A stretch of DNA of 64,000 bases, from assembly GCA_965215035.1 (NCBI GenBank), contig OZ244040.1, positions 3,224,001 through 3,288,000 of the forward strand, read 5' to 3'. Every line of letters begins with the position of its first letter. Positions within the stretch are counted from its first letter, which is position 1. A program made the translations under genes and the position numbers. A model generated the notes under the pieces. That model saw nothing but the letters and a program-made list of their open reading frames with translations, had not been told where the DNA came from and ran no database searches. Of the stretch, positions 18,622 through 27,441 are shown in pieces. Source of the stretch: Azophilus sp965215035. Lineage in GTDB: Bacteria; Pseudomonadota; Gammaproteobacteria; Pseudomonadales; Azotimanducaceae.

Positions 18622-19017
18622 CCCAACCCGACCACGCTGGGGATTTCCCGGCGGATTCTCAGGAAAGCTCTTTTTTTGCTAAATCAATATCTTACGGAAA
18701 TAAATGGTCAAACTTTCGAGGTTTTGCCAAGGCCGCACGGCATGATCATCGCTGTACTTAGGCCGAAGTGGACCCCAATCGTCGAACAACTCGGTAGCAG
18801 AAATAAGGTGTGGTCCGTTACTTAGTGTTTGATGCTGCCGCCCAGACTATGGAACTATCTGGCTGCGGAATTGGCGTGTTCGTCTCTCCAAGTCGACGCA
18901 CGGCCGACGCTGCCTAGATTACGGAAGGGCAAGCGAGCCGCGATCAACCCGCCTGCCGGGTTAGCGGTTCGACTGGTGCAGACCGACCACATGACCCACA
19001 CCCGCGACGGGGCGCGA
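18622..19017. other. Intergenic region with GST 3'-end duplicate
   Basis: No convincing gene. An AT-richer stretch runs 18655-18850. At 18954-18972 the 3' tip of the following minus-strand GST gene recurs (TGCCGGGTTAGCGGTTCGA), exactly 74 bp from the original at 19028-19046. The short ORFs here (for example a 27-codon frame near 18740) have no support. Confidence 0.6.
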
Positions 19018-19812
19018 TTAGTCCGCTTGCCGGGTTAGCGGTTCGATGTCGCCCCACAGGGTTTCACCGTTGCCACGCATCAGATCCACCACGGGTGCCG
19101 GCAACCATTGCGCAACCCCGGTTGCATAGGCCGGCAGTCCCTGCACCCGGGTATACCAGTCGAGCAGCTTCGGACGGGCCTCGATCAGCGTCGTCATGAA
19201 CAGGTGGTCTAGGCGCAACACGTAGGGCAGCACGGCCGCGTCGGCGAGGCCAAATCCATCGCCCGACAGCCAACTGCCGGCGGCAAGCGCCCCCTCCAGC
19301 CGATCCAACAAATCGACCATGGTGCTGACCGCGCCGGCAAACTCCGGTGCCTGGATGCCGTTTTCAATTACGCTGCGTCGCACCGCCCGGCGGGCTGGGT
19401 CCGGAATCGCCTCGATGTTGGCCTCGCGGACCTCCCTCGGTTGCCGGAGCAGCAGCGTGCGCGGCCCTATGGCGAAGGTCAACACGCCCGTTGCCGGATG
19501 GCACTTCTCATCGACCAGCTTCGTCCACAGGCGGGTCGCATGGCGGGCTGATGCATCGGCGGGCAGCATGGCCGGTTCCGGAAAACGGTCGTTCAGGTAC
19601 TCGTTGATGAGCGTCGATTCGATCAGCACCGCCCCATCGCTCACGAGGGTGGGCACAACATGACTGGGATTGAGCTTGACGTATTCCGGGTCGTGCTGGC
19701 CACCGCCGATCAGGTCGATCTCCTGGGATTCAAATTCGACCCCTTTTTGCGCCAGAACCAGCCGCACTTTCTGGGAACAGGTGGAAATCGCGTAGTGATA
19801 AAGCTCGAGCAT
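19018..19812 (-). CDS. Glutathione S-transferase family protein
   Basis: 264-residue GST-fold protein. The N-terminal thioredoxin-like domain starts LELYHYAISTCSQKVRLVLAQKG, where Ser/Cys near residues 10-12 are the likely thiol-interacting positions, followed by the conserved cis-Pro region HVVPTLVSDGAVLIES. The C-terminal helical domain (residues ~90-250) has AGSWLSGDGFGLADAAVLPYV. The physiological substrate is unknown; detoxification or dehalogenation are possibilities. It is transcribed alone, opposite to ubiG. Confidence 0.8.
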   Translation of the reverse strand: MLELYHYAISTCSQKVRLVLAQKGVEFESQEIDLIGGGQHDPEYVKLNPSHVVPTLVSDGAVLIESTLINEYLNDRFPEPAMLPADASARHATRLWTKLVDEKCHPATGVLTFAIGPRTLLLRQPREVREANIEAIPDPARRAVRRSVIENGIQAPEFAGAVSTMVDLLDRLEGALAAGSWLSGDGFGLADAAVLPYVLRLDHLFMTTLIEARPKLLDWYTRVQGLPAYATGVAQWLPAPVVDLMRGNGETLWGDIEPLTRQAD

Positions 19813-20003
19813 AATCGGTTACCCCGGCGAATAGGCGAAATAGTTCGCCCGTGAAAATGACTGCGACCGGCGTCCTTCTCTTCGAGCCGATGCTGGAGGC
19901 TTCCCCTACGGCCTCATACCGGCACCGCCCGGGCGACGGCGTGGTGCATTATAGACCGAAGAGAGCCGTGGAAAACCGCGCCGGTCCGGCCGGGCACCGG
20001 CCC

Positions 20004-20843
20004 CTACCCTCGGTCGGCGCGGTCCGGCACCTGCGGCCGCTCAATTGACGGATAGGGCAACAGGAAGGATTCGCCCCGCTTCCGCCCCGCCTTGCCGCGG
20101 GCCGGGGTAAACGGCAGCTTCAGCAATCGGTAGAGATCGACTAAGTCCGTGTGACCGAGTTCCGCAAACGCGCCCCGCCTGAGCCTGGACGGCAACACGA
20201 CTGGGCCGTAGCGAACCCGTTTCAAACGGCTGACCTGGACCCCCACGCCCGCAAACAGCTTGCGCACTTCCCGATTCCGGCCCTCCATCAGCACGACGTG
20301 GTACCAGTGGTTGCGCCCGGTACCGTCGTAATACCTTATATCGCTGAACCGACACCGCTCACCATCGACGATCACGCCGTTGGTCAAAGCATGCAGTTCC
20401 GGCTCCTCCAACTGCCCGTCCACCCGCACGGCGTATTCGCGGTCGAGCCCGGTCGAGGGATGCATCATGCGGTGCGCCAGTGCCCCGTCGTTGGTCAGCA
20501 GCAGCAACCCGGTGGTCTGTAGGTCGAGCCGCCCAACGGAAATCCAGCGACCGCGGCCCAGGCTTGGCAGCCCGTCAAAAACTGTCCGGCGTCCCTGGGG
20601 TTCGTGCCGGGCGCACACCACTCCCGCCGGCTTGTTGAGCACGATAACCCGGCTCGGATCGGTCGACTTCAGGGACAGCCTGCGGCCGTCCAGGGCGACA
20701 ACATCCGCTTCGGCGATCCGTTGGCCTAGGTGCGCGACGCGACCATTGACGGCCACACGCCCGGCGGCGATCCACTGCTCCAACTCCCGCCGGGAGCCAT
20801 ACCCCAAGGCGGCCAGCACTTTTTGCAGCTTCTGCGTACTCAT
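20004..20843 (-). CDS. rluB: 23S rRNA pseudouridine synthase (RluB-like)
   Basis: RsuA/RluB-family pseudouridine synthase (279 aa). It has an N-terminal S4 RNA-binding domain (QKVLAALGYGSRRELEQWIAAGRVAVNG) and the catalytic motif VGRLDLQTTGLLLLTNDG with the nucleophilic Asp. The S4 start and length suit RluB better than RsuA. The ATG at 20843 is preferred; upstream codons in the same frame lack family similarity. C-terminal ~25 residues are a low-complexity extension (KAGRKRGESFLLPYPS). Confidence 0.85.
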   Translation of the reverse strand: MSTQKLQKVLAALGYGSRRELEQWIAAGRVAVNGRVAHLGQRIAEADVVALDGRRLSLKSTDPSRVIVLNKPAGVVCARHEPQGRRTVFDGLPSLGRGRWISVGRLDLQTTGLLLLTNDGALAHRMMHPSTGLDREYAVRVDGQLEEPELHALTNGVIVDGERCRFSDIRYYDGTGRNHWYHVVLMEGRNREVRKLFAGVGVQVSRLKRVRYGPVVLPSRLRRGAFAELGHTDLVDLYRLLKLPFTPARGKAGRKRGESFLLPYPSIERPQVPDRADRG

Positions 20844-21304
20844 CTTGCGTTTCCACTCGGCGCGGCGCGGCCCGCCAAACAAGCCCGGCAAGGCTGATCG
20901 AGCGGCAAGCACAGGTCAGCCCCGTGAACCGGCACCCTCCAAGTCAAGCTGCCTCAGCCATGGGCAGCGGCTCGGTTTGCATTTCGGCTGCATCGAACTC
21001 CATGTGTACCGACCTCGCCATGGTCCAAACCGCAAACCGAACCACTATCCAGCCATCGCGGCCTTCCCGCGGCAACCGCTTCGACGGCTATTGAAACGCT
21101 AGTCAACCCCGGCGGCAAGTGCCCGGCCGGGCGGTACCCGCGGCAACCGGGAGACTCCGCTCGACGCTTCGGCAACGGCTGCTGCCCGGGTGCATCGGGC
21201 CAAATCGCCGTGCATTTCCGTCACAGAAGATTCGCTTGCGAGTCCCCCGGCACTGCCGTAGCGTTGCCCAGTCACCCGAAGTACCGCCACGCCAGGAGAG
21301 ACCC
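20844..21304. other. Intergenic region holding one arm of a diverged inverted repeat
   Basis: No gene seen. Positions ~20965-21055 read on the minus strand match 22741-22835 on the plus strand (see that entry). A ribosome site AGGAGAG at 21293-21299 serves the next gene. Confidence 0.55.
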
Positions 21305-22588
21305 ATGAGCGGATACCTCACAACGCCCCAGCCGGCGCCAATGCCGCACCGCCACCGCCAGGCCGGGCCAGGCGCGGTACGCCGGTCCGCTATCGGCGGG
21401 CTGATTGCCCTGCTTGCCCTTCCCGCCGTGATATTGGCCCATGGCCCCGCCGCTACGCCGCCGCCGGACCAAGAACGGCTTATCCGCTTCCCCGACACAG
21501 CGGGTTACCAGACCCTGGTTGTCGATCTGCATACCCACAGCGCCTTCTCCGACGGCCACGTATGGCCGCGTATCCGCGTCGGCGAGGCGTTGCGCGATGG
21601 CCTGGATGCCCTAGCCATCACCGAACATCTGGAATGGCGGCCACACCGCGTGGATATCCCACACCCGGACCAAAATCGCGCCTACGAGCGGGCAGTGGAA
21701 GCGGCGGCGGGCCACGACCTAATGATCATCCGCGGATCGGAGATCACCAGGGAATCTCCTGCCGGGCATATGAACGCGGTCTTTCTCGAAGATGCGAACC
21801 TGCTGTTGCGAGTGGAAGAGGAGCCCGATTCCGACGATCCGGTGGACTACTACTTTGCGGCCAATCAATGGCCTCCGGAGGCGGCCGTCGCCGCCGCCAA
21901 CGATCAGGGCGCGTTCGTGTTCTGGAACCACGCCTGGTATTCCCCCCGCGACAACCCGAGCGCCATCGCCAGCATGACCGACTTTCACCGTGAACTCATC
22001 GCGGCCGGCCAACTGCACGGCATCGAGATCGCCAACGGCGACTATTACGCCGAGGAAGCCTTGCAAATGGCGCTGGACTACGACTTAGTACCCATCGGCG
22101 TCTCCGATGTGCACAACCTGATCGACTGGGACTACCGGCCCGCCAACGGCGGACACCGGCCCGTCACCCTGGTGTTTGCCAAGGAGCGAACCCCGGAGGC
22201 CCTGCGCGAAGCCCTGTTCGCCGGCCGCACGGTGGTCTGGTTCAAAGACCTGCTGCTCGGCCGCAAACCCCATGTCGAGAGCCTGCTAAGGGCGGCGCTG
22301 GACATTGGGGAGGCACGCTACCTGCCCGACACCGAGGTCGTGGAACTCCGCATTTCCAACGATTCCGATGCCCCGCTTCGGTTACGCAACCGCGGCGGCT
22401 ATACGCTCGCCAAACGCGGCGCATACGTCGAAGTGCCGGCGCACGGGTCTGTGCGGGTGACTGTGCGCCCCGGCGGGCTGCTCGAAGAACTGGAACTGGA
22501 TTTCGAGGTGCTGAGTGCCCTAATCGCCCCACAGACGCATCCCCGGCTACGGCACCGGGTAAGGCCGCAGATGCCGCCGGCATCCTGA
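21305..22588 (+). CDS. PHP-domain phosphoesterase (Sb-PDE-like)
   Basis: 427-residue protein with a single N-terminal hydrophobic segment (~residues 30-48, signal peptide or anchor), so probably periplasmic. The PHP metal-binding core follows: VDLHTHSAFSDGHVWP, ALAITEHLEW, MIIRGSEITRE, VFWNHAWYS and GVSDVHNL. The C-terminal ~120 residues form a separate beta-rich domain. It resembles the Sb-PDE type of phosphodiesterase described for organophosphate-degrading bacteria, but the substrate is unproven. ATG 21305 is chosen for the AGGAGAG just upstream and because it begins the signal segment. Confidence 0.75.
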   Translation: MSGYLTTPQPAPMPHRHRQAGPGAVRRSAIGGLIALLALPAVILAHGPAATPPPDQERLIRFPDTAGYQTLVVDLHTHSAFSDGHVWPRIRVGEALRDGLDALAITEHLEWRPHRVDIPHPDQNRAYERAVEAAAGHDLMIIRGSEITRESPAGHMNAVFLEDANLLLRVEEEPDSDDPVDYYFAANQWPPEAAVAAANDQGAFVFWNHAWYSPRDNPSAIASMTDFHRELIAAGQLHGIEIANGDYYAEEALQMALDYDLVPIGVSDVHNLIDWDYRPANGGHRPVTLVFAKERTPEALREALFAGRTVVWFKDLLLGRKPHVESLLRAALDIGEARYLPDTEVVELRISNDSDAPLRLRNRGGYTLAKRGAYVEVPAHGSVRVTVRPGGLLEELELDFEVLSALIAPQTHPRLRHRVRPQMPPAS

Positions 22589-22740
22589 TGAGCCACGGCC
22601 GACATCCGGCAATCGGTTCCGCAACTTCCCCGGACCCGGGTAGTGCCCCAGGCGACCTTGGCCAGCGGCTTATCGACCGGCTCCCGTCCAACGCCGCCGA
22701 GACGCTGTATGGAAATCCACCAACAAATACATTCTTGACA

Positions 22741-22835
22741 ACATGGATACTCAATTTGAACTTGTGGATCATGGCGAGGCCGTCCCACATGGAATTCGAT
22801 ACAGCCGGAATTCAAACTGAGCCACCACCGCCTCC
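22741..22835 (+). repeat. Diverged repeat, inverted partner of 20965-21055
   Basis: Shared blocks include CATGGCGAGG, CACATGGA(A/G)TTCGAT and CAAAC(T/C)GAGCC. On each strand the blocks can be read as MAR-SxHMEFD-x-A-x-x-QTEP-like codons, with differences mainly conservative, so it may derive from the tail of a coding sequence. The two arms bracket the PHP gene in opposite orientation. Confidence 0.55.
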
Positions 22836-22868
22836 CGAATTCTGGGCTGGCGACCCCCAGAGCCGCGT

Positions 22869-22890
22869 TGCACCACCCCGGGGTGGTGCA
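22869..22890. terminator. Perfect 22-bp palindrome between convergent genes
   Basis: The half-site TGCACCACCCC is followed immediately by its reverse complement. It lies between the convergent PHP gene and acyl-CoA ligase gene. A bidirectional terminator is the likeliest role, although no strong T-run follows; a protein-binding site is the alternative. Confidence 0.45.
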
Positions 22891-22978
22891 AAACCACGAC
22901 AGTTCCCACCCCGGCGGCCAGGGCGCGGAGGCACAGGGAACTAAGGTGTTTCCCAATCGGCGGCCAGCCCCACCGGGT

Positions 22979-24601
22979 TCAATCCCGCACCCGCCAAATG
23001 GACCGACCGGAATCGAATAGTTCCCGCAGTTTGAATTTCTGCACCTTGGTCGAGGACATGGGCCACTCGTCAACGAAACGCACATGCCGGGGTATCTTGA
23101 AGCTCGCAATCCGGCCCCGGCAGTGGTCGATGATCTGTTGCTCGGTCACCTTGGCGCCCGCCTCCAGTTCGATGAACGCGGCGGCCACTTCCAGCAGCCG
23201 CTCGTCCGGCACACCGATCACCTGGGCCAATTTCACGGCCGGGTGCGTGGCAAGATAGGACTCGATCTCCACCGCGGCGACATTCTCCCCACCCACCTTC
23301 AGCATGTCCTTGATGCGGCCGTGATAGGCAATGCGGCCCGCCTCGTCCACAGAACAGAGATCACCGGTGCGAAACCAGCCATCCACGAAGCTCTCCGCAT
23401 TCTTCTCGGGCGACTTGTAGTACCCGTCGAATACCGCATAGCCGCGCACCCAAATCTCGCCGCGCTGCCCGACGGGCAAATCCTCCAGTGTGTCCGCATC
23501 GACAACTTTCACCTCAATGCCCGGGAATGGCCGACCACAGGTGGTCAGGCGCGTTTCCAGATCCTCGTCGGGGTGGTTGAAGGAGATGACACCACAGGTC
23601 TCCGTCATGCCGTAGGCACCGGTCTGCACCGCCCCGGGAAAGGCCTCCTGGAAGCGCCGGAGCATCTCCACCGGGGCGACATTGTTGATGCGCCGTAACC
23701 GCCCGAGGTCGGTCGCCGCAAAGCGCGGATGGGATATGAGTTCGTTGGTGACCGTCGGAAACGCCGGAAAGGCGACGGTTGCCCCTTCCCTCTCCATCAT
23801 CCGCAAGGCCAGGTCGGCGTCTACCCGGTTCATCGACAACATCGCACAGCCAGCGTCTAGGCAAGCCACAAGCGGCAGTATGGCCGCCATGTGGAACATG
23901 GGCAGCGGTGCCCAGAAGCGATCATCGGCATCCAGGAAGTAGCGCTCCCGGTTCATGTTAATGCCATTGCTGACCAGTTTGCCGTGGGCGAGTGGGCAGC
24001 CCTTGGGGTTGGAGGTGGTGCCGGAGGTGTACATCATGATGGCGGGGTCGGTGGACACCACAGCCCCATGTCGCCTATCCACAGCGGCGCGGTTCCGGTT
24101 GGCGGCGGCCGCGGCAAACTCCGCATAGGGAAGAAAACCGGCGGGCGTCGCCGCGCCGATACAGGTTACAAACCGCAACAGCGGGGCACCCTGAAGCGCC
24201 AGAGCCCGGGGGTTCGACGTAGCGGCAAAATCGGGGAATGCCTCGTGCAGCAGCCCGGCAAAGTCCACATACTCCGACGCCAGGCTTGAGGTCAGGATGG
24301 CGGTGAGGTCGGCGTTCTCCACCAGGTAGGCCAGTTCATCGGCCTTGTAGCGCGCATTGATGGGCACCGCCGTTGAACCCGCCAGCAAGATGCCGAACAA
24401 CTGCTCGATAAATTCCGGGCAATTCGGCATCAGCAGGCCAACGTGCTGCCGGGGCGCCACCCCCAGCGCCATCAGACTGCGCGCGTGTTCGTAGGCGCGT
24501 TCCGCAAGCTGCCCGTAGGTGAGCCGGCGGTCGGGAAAGATCAGCGCGTCGCGCTCCGGGAACCGCGCGGCGGTGCCGAGCAGCAGGTCGCCGAGTTTCA
24601 T
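22979..24601 (-). CDS. Class I adenylate-forming acyl-CoA ligase
   Basis: 540-residue AMP-binding enzyme that activates a carboxylic acid as acyl-AMP and transfers it to CoA. P-loop: IMMYTSGTTSNPKGCPLAHG (~residues 181-200). Adenine-binding and core motifs are GAYGMTETCGVISFN and GWFRTGDLCSVDEAG. The C-terminal catalytic Lys lies in STKVQKFKLREL. The family covers medium/long-chain fatty acids and aromatic acids; the substrate is not determinable here. Monocistronic, convergent with the PHP gene. Confidence 0.85.
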   Translation of the reverse strand: MKLGDLLLGTAARFPERDALIFPDRRLTYGQLAERAYEHARSLMALGVAPRQHVGLLMPNCPEFIEQLFGILLAGSTAVPINARYKADELAYLVENADLTAILTSSLASEYVDFAGLLHEAFPDFAATSNPRALALQGAPLLRFVTCIGAATPAGFLPYAEFAAAAANRNRAAVDRRHGAVVSTDPAIMMYTSGTTSNPKGCPLAHGKLVSNGINMNRERYFLDADDRFWAPLPMFHMAAILPLVACLDAGCAMLSMNRVDADLALRMMEREGATVAFPAFPTVTNELISHPRFAATDLGRLRRINNVAPVEMLRRFQEAFPGAVQTGAYGMTETCGVISFNHPDEDLETRLTTCGRPFPGIEVKVVDADTLEDLPVGQRGEIWVRGYAVFDGYYKSPEKNAESFVDGWFRTGDLCSVDEAGRIAYHGRIKDMLKVGGENVAAVEIESYLATHPAVKLAQVIGVPDERLLEVAAAFIELEAGAKVTEQQIIDHCRGRIASFKIPRHVRFVDEWPMSSTKVQKFKLRELFDSGRSIWRVRD

Positions 24602-24710
24602 GATGCTAGGAGTGTTCGCCCCGGCGCCCGGCCCGCATCAATGATAGACGCCGCTCCCAGCGCAGCCATTGGTCCGCCTCGGGCACCACCAAAATGCCAA
24701 CCCGTGCCCA

Positions 24711-24974
24711 TCAATGATAGACCGCTTCGTCATCCTCCCGATGCACCGTTGGATCGACACCCACTTCCTTGTACACGGCGGTTACAGTCTCGTTGATGCA
24801 GGCGGCGCAGCACCCTTCCCGAACGAGGTCTTCCAGCACGTAGCCCAACAGGTCGTACAGGGAGTAGGTGCCCTCGCTCAATTCATCGAAGCGCCACAGC
24901 ACATCCTTAACGGTCTGCACGGCGGCCTCGCAACGCGCATCGTCGCGCAACCGTCGCTGCTCGTCATTTTCCAT
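24711..24974 (-). CDS. Small hypothetical protein with a Cys pair
   Basis: 87-residue acidic protein of unknown function, start MENDEQRRLR (ATG 24974). It is mainly helical, with a C-terminal CCAACINETVTAVYKEVG segment where three cysteines lie within five residues, possibly a metal or disulfide site. No membrane segment. Isolated minus-strand gene between the acyl-CoA ligase and the symporter pair. Confidence 0.55.
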   Translation of the reverse strand: MENDEQRRLRDDARCEAAVQTVKDVLWRFDELSEGTYSLYDLLGYVLEDLVREGCCAACINETVTAVYKEVGVDPTVHREDDEAVYH

Positions 24975-25132
24975 GGCGGTGACTCTTCGGGTAACCTGGG
25001 GCACCGATTGTACTCGGGAGCGACCACAAGATCATAATGCGCCCGGACGGAACTCCAGCGCCAGGTCGCGGAACCCCATAACACCCCGATGCAGAACCGC
25101 ACAGTACACCGCCACGGGCCGAAACCGCATTG

Positions 25133-25264
25133 ATGTTCGGGCTGCCCCTCGAAACGCTACTGCTGCTGTTCGGTATACCCTCTGTCTGGATCCTCTACAC
25201 CATCGCATTCCTGGTGGTTTCCAGAAACTGGGGCCGCGACCCCGGGGCACCCGGCGAAGACTGA
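25133..25264 (+). CDS. Small membrane accessory protein of a sodium:solute symporter
   Basis: 43-residue ORF: one hydrophobic segment (ETLLLLFGIPSVWILYTIAF) then a short polar tail (SRNWGRDPGAPGED). Its stop overlaps the ATG of the SSS transporter by one base, giving tight translational coupling. Tiny single-span partners encoded just before SSS transporters are a recognised arrangement. Expected role: assembly or activity of the symporter in the inner membrane. Confidence 0.7.
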   Translation: MFGLPLETLLLLFGIPSVWILYTIAFLVVSRNWGRDPGAPGED

Positions 25265-26841
25265 TGGGCACCACGGTCTTCGCCTTCCTGGTGCTGTACT
25301 ACGCCATCGTGCTCGGCATCGGCTGGTGGGCCATGCGCCGGGGCGGTGCCCAGAATCTGGAGGGATATCTGCTGGGCGGACGGCGCGTGGGGCCGATGGT
25401 GACGGCGCTGACCCTGCAGAGTACCTCCATGAGCGGCTACATGTTTCTGGGTGCCGGTTCCCTCGCCCATACCCACGGATACTGGGCGCTCTGGTACGCG
25501 GCCGGGGATATAGGCGGCGCCGTGGTCAATCTTTCCGTCATCGGCCGCCGCATGCGCAAACTGTCGCAGATCACCGGCGCGCTCACCGCGATAGAGTACC
25601 TGGAGCACCGCTACCCGTCGCCCTGGACCCGGCTTATCGCCGCCGGCCTTGCGATTTTCCTGCTCGCCTCCTATGTCGTCGCCCAGTTCATCGCCGGCGG
25701 CAAGGGCATGGCATTGATCACCGGCCTGCCCTACCCGCTGGCATTGCTCATCGCCATGACGATCATCATCGTCTACACCTTTTTGGGCGGCTATCTAGCC
25801 GTTGCCTACACCGATTGCTTCCAGAGCCTGGTCATGCTGGTCGGCGTACTGTGGATTCTCGCTGCGGCGGTGGCCCATTTCGGCGGATTCACGGCGGGAA
25901 ATACAGCGGTGGGGGCTATCGACCCGTCCCTGTTATCGGTTTGGGGCAAAGACCTCGCCTTCCAGGGCCAGTGGGGGGTCGTAATCGGCGCGGTGCTGGT
26001 CTTCTCCATCGGCTACATGGGCTGGCCGCATGTGGTCACCCGCCATATGGCCATGTCGCGCCCGGAGACGACCAGGCTAGCCAGCGCATATGCGACCGGC
26101 TGGAATCTGCTGTTCGTGCCGGCACCCTACCTCATCGGTATTCTGGCCATCGCCCTATTGCCGCAGCTCGACGACCCGGAACTGGCGATTTTCAGCGTGG
26201 CGCACAGCTTGCTGCCGGCGGCGGTGACGGGGCTGCTGATGGCGGCCATTATGGCGGCCATCATGTCCACCGCCGATTCGCTGCTGTTGCAAACCGGCAC
26301 CATCGCATCGCGCGACCTGTACCAGCGTTTCATGCGGCCGCGGGCGACCGAGCGGGAAATGGTGTGGGTATCCCGCGCCCTGGTGATCGCCATCGGCGGT
26401 GCCGGGTATGTGGCCGCGGTGCTGGAGCCGCCCACGGTGTTCACCATCGTCATCTTCGCAACGTCGGTATTGGGCAGCGCCTTCGCGCCGGCCTTTGTTT
26501 GCGCCGTGTGGTGGCGGGGGGCGAACACGCCCGGGGCCATCGCCTCCATGCTCGCCGGTGCCGCAACCTGTGTTGCATGGGAACTGGGCGACTTGGCCGC
26601 AGCAACGACGCTGCACTCGATGCTTGCCGGACTCTGCGCCTCCACCGCCGCCATGGTGACGGTGAGCCTAGCCACCCGCCGCATCGCACCGGTTCCAGCC
26701 GATGTCGCACGGGCAGTCGACGAAGCCGCCAGGTTGGGTGCCGCGAGGCCAGGCGGGCTCGGCGGTGCCGCCCTGGCAATGAGCCCCGAAGCGGCGGAGA
26801 TCGCCGCCGAGCTTGATTTGCGCAAGGAGAGTGGCCGGTGA
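25264..26841 (+). CDS. Sodium:solute symporter (SSS family)
   Basis: 525-residue inner-membrane protein with 12-13 hydrophobic segments. SSS family signatures include LGGRRVGPMVTALTLQSTSMSGYMF (broken here for length: LLGGRRVGP and SMSGYMFLG), GKGMALITGLPYPLA and MSTADSLLLQTGTI. The cytoplasmic tail (from ~residue 490) is Ala-rich. Substrate unknown; the family includes pantothenate, proline and acetate carriers. It follows the 43-residue partner and overlaps the next hypothetical by 4 bp. Confidence 0.85.
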   Translation: MGTTVFAFLVLYYAIVLGIGWWAMRRGGAQNLEGYLLGGRRVGPMVTALTLQSTSMSGYMFLGAGSLAHTHGYWALWYAAGDIGGAVVNLSVIGRRMRKLSQITGALTAIEYLEHRYPSPWTRLIAAGLAIFLLASYVVAQFIAGGKGMALITGLPYPLALLIAMTIIIVYTFLGGYLAVAYTDCFQSLVMLVGVLWILAAAVAHFGGFTAGNTAVGAIDPSLLSVWGKDLAFQGQWGVVIGAVLVFSIGYMGWPHVVTRHMAMSRPETTRLASAYATGWNLLFVPAPYLIGILAIALLPQLDDPELAIFSVAHSLLPAAVTGLLMAAIMAAIMSTADSLLLQTGTIASRDLYQRFMRPRATEREMVWVSRALVIAIGGAGYVAAVLEPPTVFTIVIFATSVLGSAFAPAFVCAVWWRGANTPGAIASMLAGAATCVAWELGDLAAATTLHSMLAGLCASTAAMVTVSLATRRIAPVPADVARAVDEAARLGAARPGGLGGAALAMSPEAAEIAAELDLRKESGR

Positions 26842-27356
26842 CAGGACGGCGTATCGCGACGATTCGGGGCTCGGCGGCATCCCACGGCCGCCGGCAAGCC
26901 ATCGCCGACACCGGGCAAGCGACAGCTATCGTCGCAAACCGGCGCGTCTACTACCCGTATGACTGGTACCTGTTGCGCGCTCAAGCCAACACCTGGTTCG
27001 GCACGACCAGCATGGATCTCTCCTGCCTGGTCGACTGCCGCACCCGGGTTGCGGCCACCACCGATCGGTTTCAAACAGAAACCCTGACAACCGCCGATGC
27101 ACTGGTACTCGATCGCCGGGTGCAGCGGGATGACACCTTGCCAATCGCCAGGCGATACGCCGCCCACGCCATCCGGCACAAACACAAGGCGCTCGTGCCG
27201 CCGCAGATCGAGGTGTTGCGGCAGCAGTCGGTCTACAAGCCGTTTTGGGTCATCGATTGCAGGTTGGAGAACAAGCGCGGGCACAGGATGCTCATCGACG
27301 CGGTGACCGGCGAATACTGCGTCCTGGCAACAGACACCCGCACCGCCGACGAATGA
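26838..27356 (+). CDS. Hypothetical protein coupled to the symporter
   Basis: 172-residue soluble protein starting at GTG 26838, overlapping the symporter stop (GTGA). No family recognised. Features: aromatic-rich VYYPYDWYLLRAQ near residue 37, a basic mid-region (RRYAAHAIRHKHKAL) and a C-terminal MLIDAVTGEYC phrase resembling the end of PepSY-like repeats, a weak hint only. Two cysteine pairs are possible. Coupling suggests a role tied to the transporter. Confidence 0.6.
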   Translation: MTGRRIATIRGSAASHGRRQAIADTGQATAIVANRRVYYPYDWYLLRAQANTWFGTTSMDLSCLVDCRTRVAATTDRFQTETLTTADALVLDRRVQRDDTLPIARRYAAHAIRHKHKALVPPQIEVLRQQSVYKPFWVIDCRLENKRGHRMLIDAVTGEYCVLATDTRTADE

Positions 27357-27441
27357 TGATCGCGCCGGGTTTGGTACGGCGGATATCAAGCTGGTATGCA
27401 CCGCGTTACAATCGCCGCCGTTGCACAGCCTGGAGGTCTGC

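Noticed and set aside
20380..21102. 240-residue plus-strand ORF opposite rluB
   Set aside because: Antisense of rluB and intergenic repeat; composition typical of shadows.
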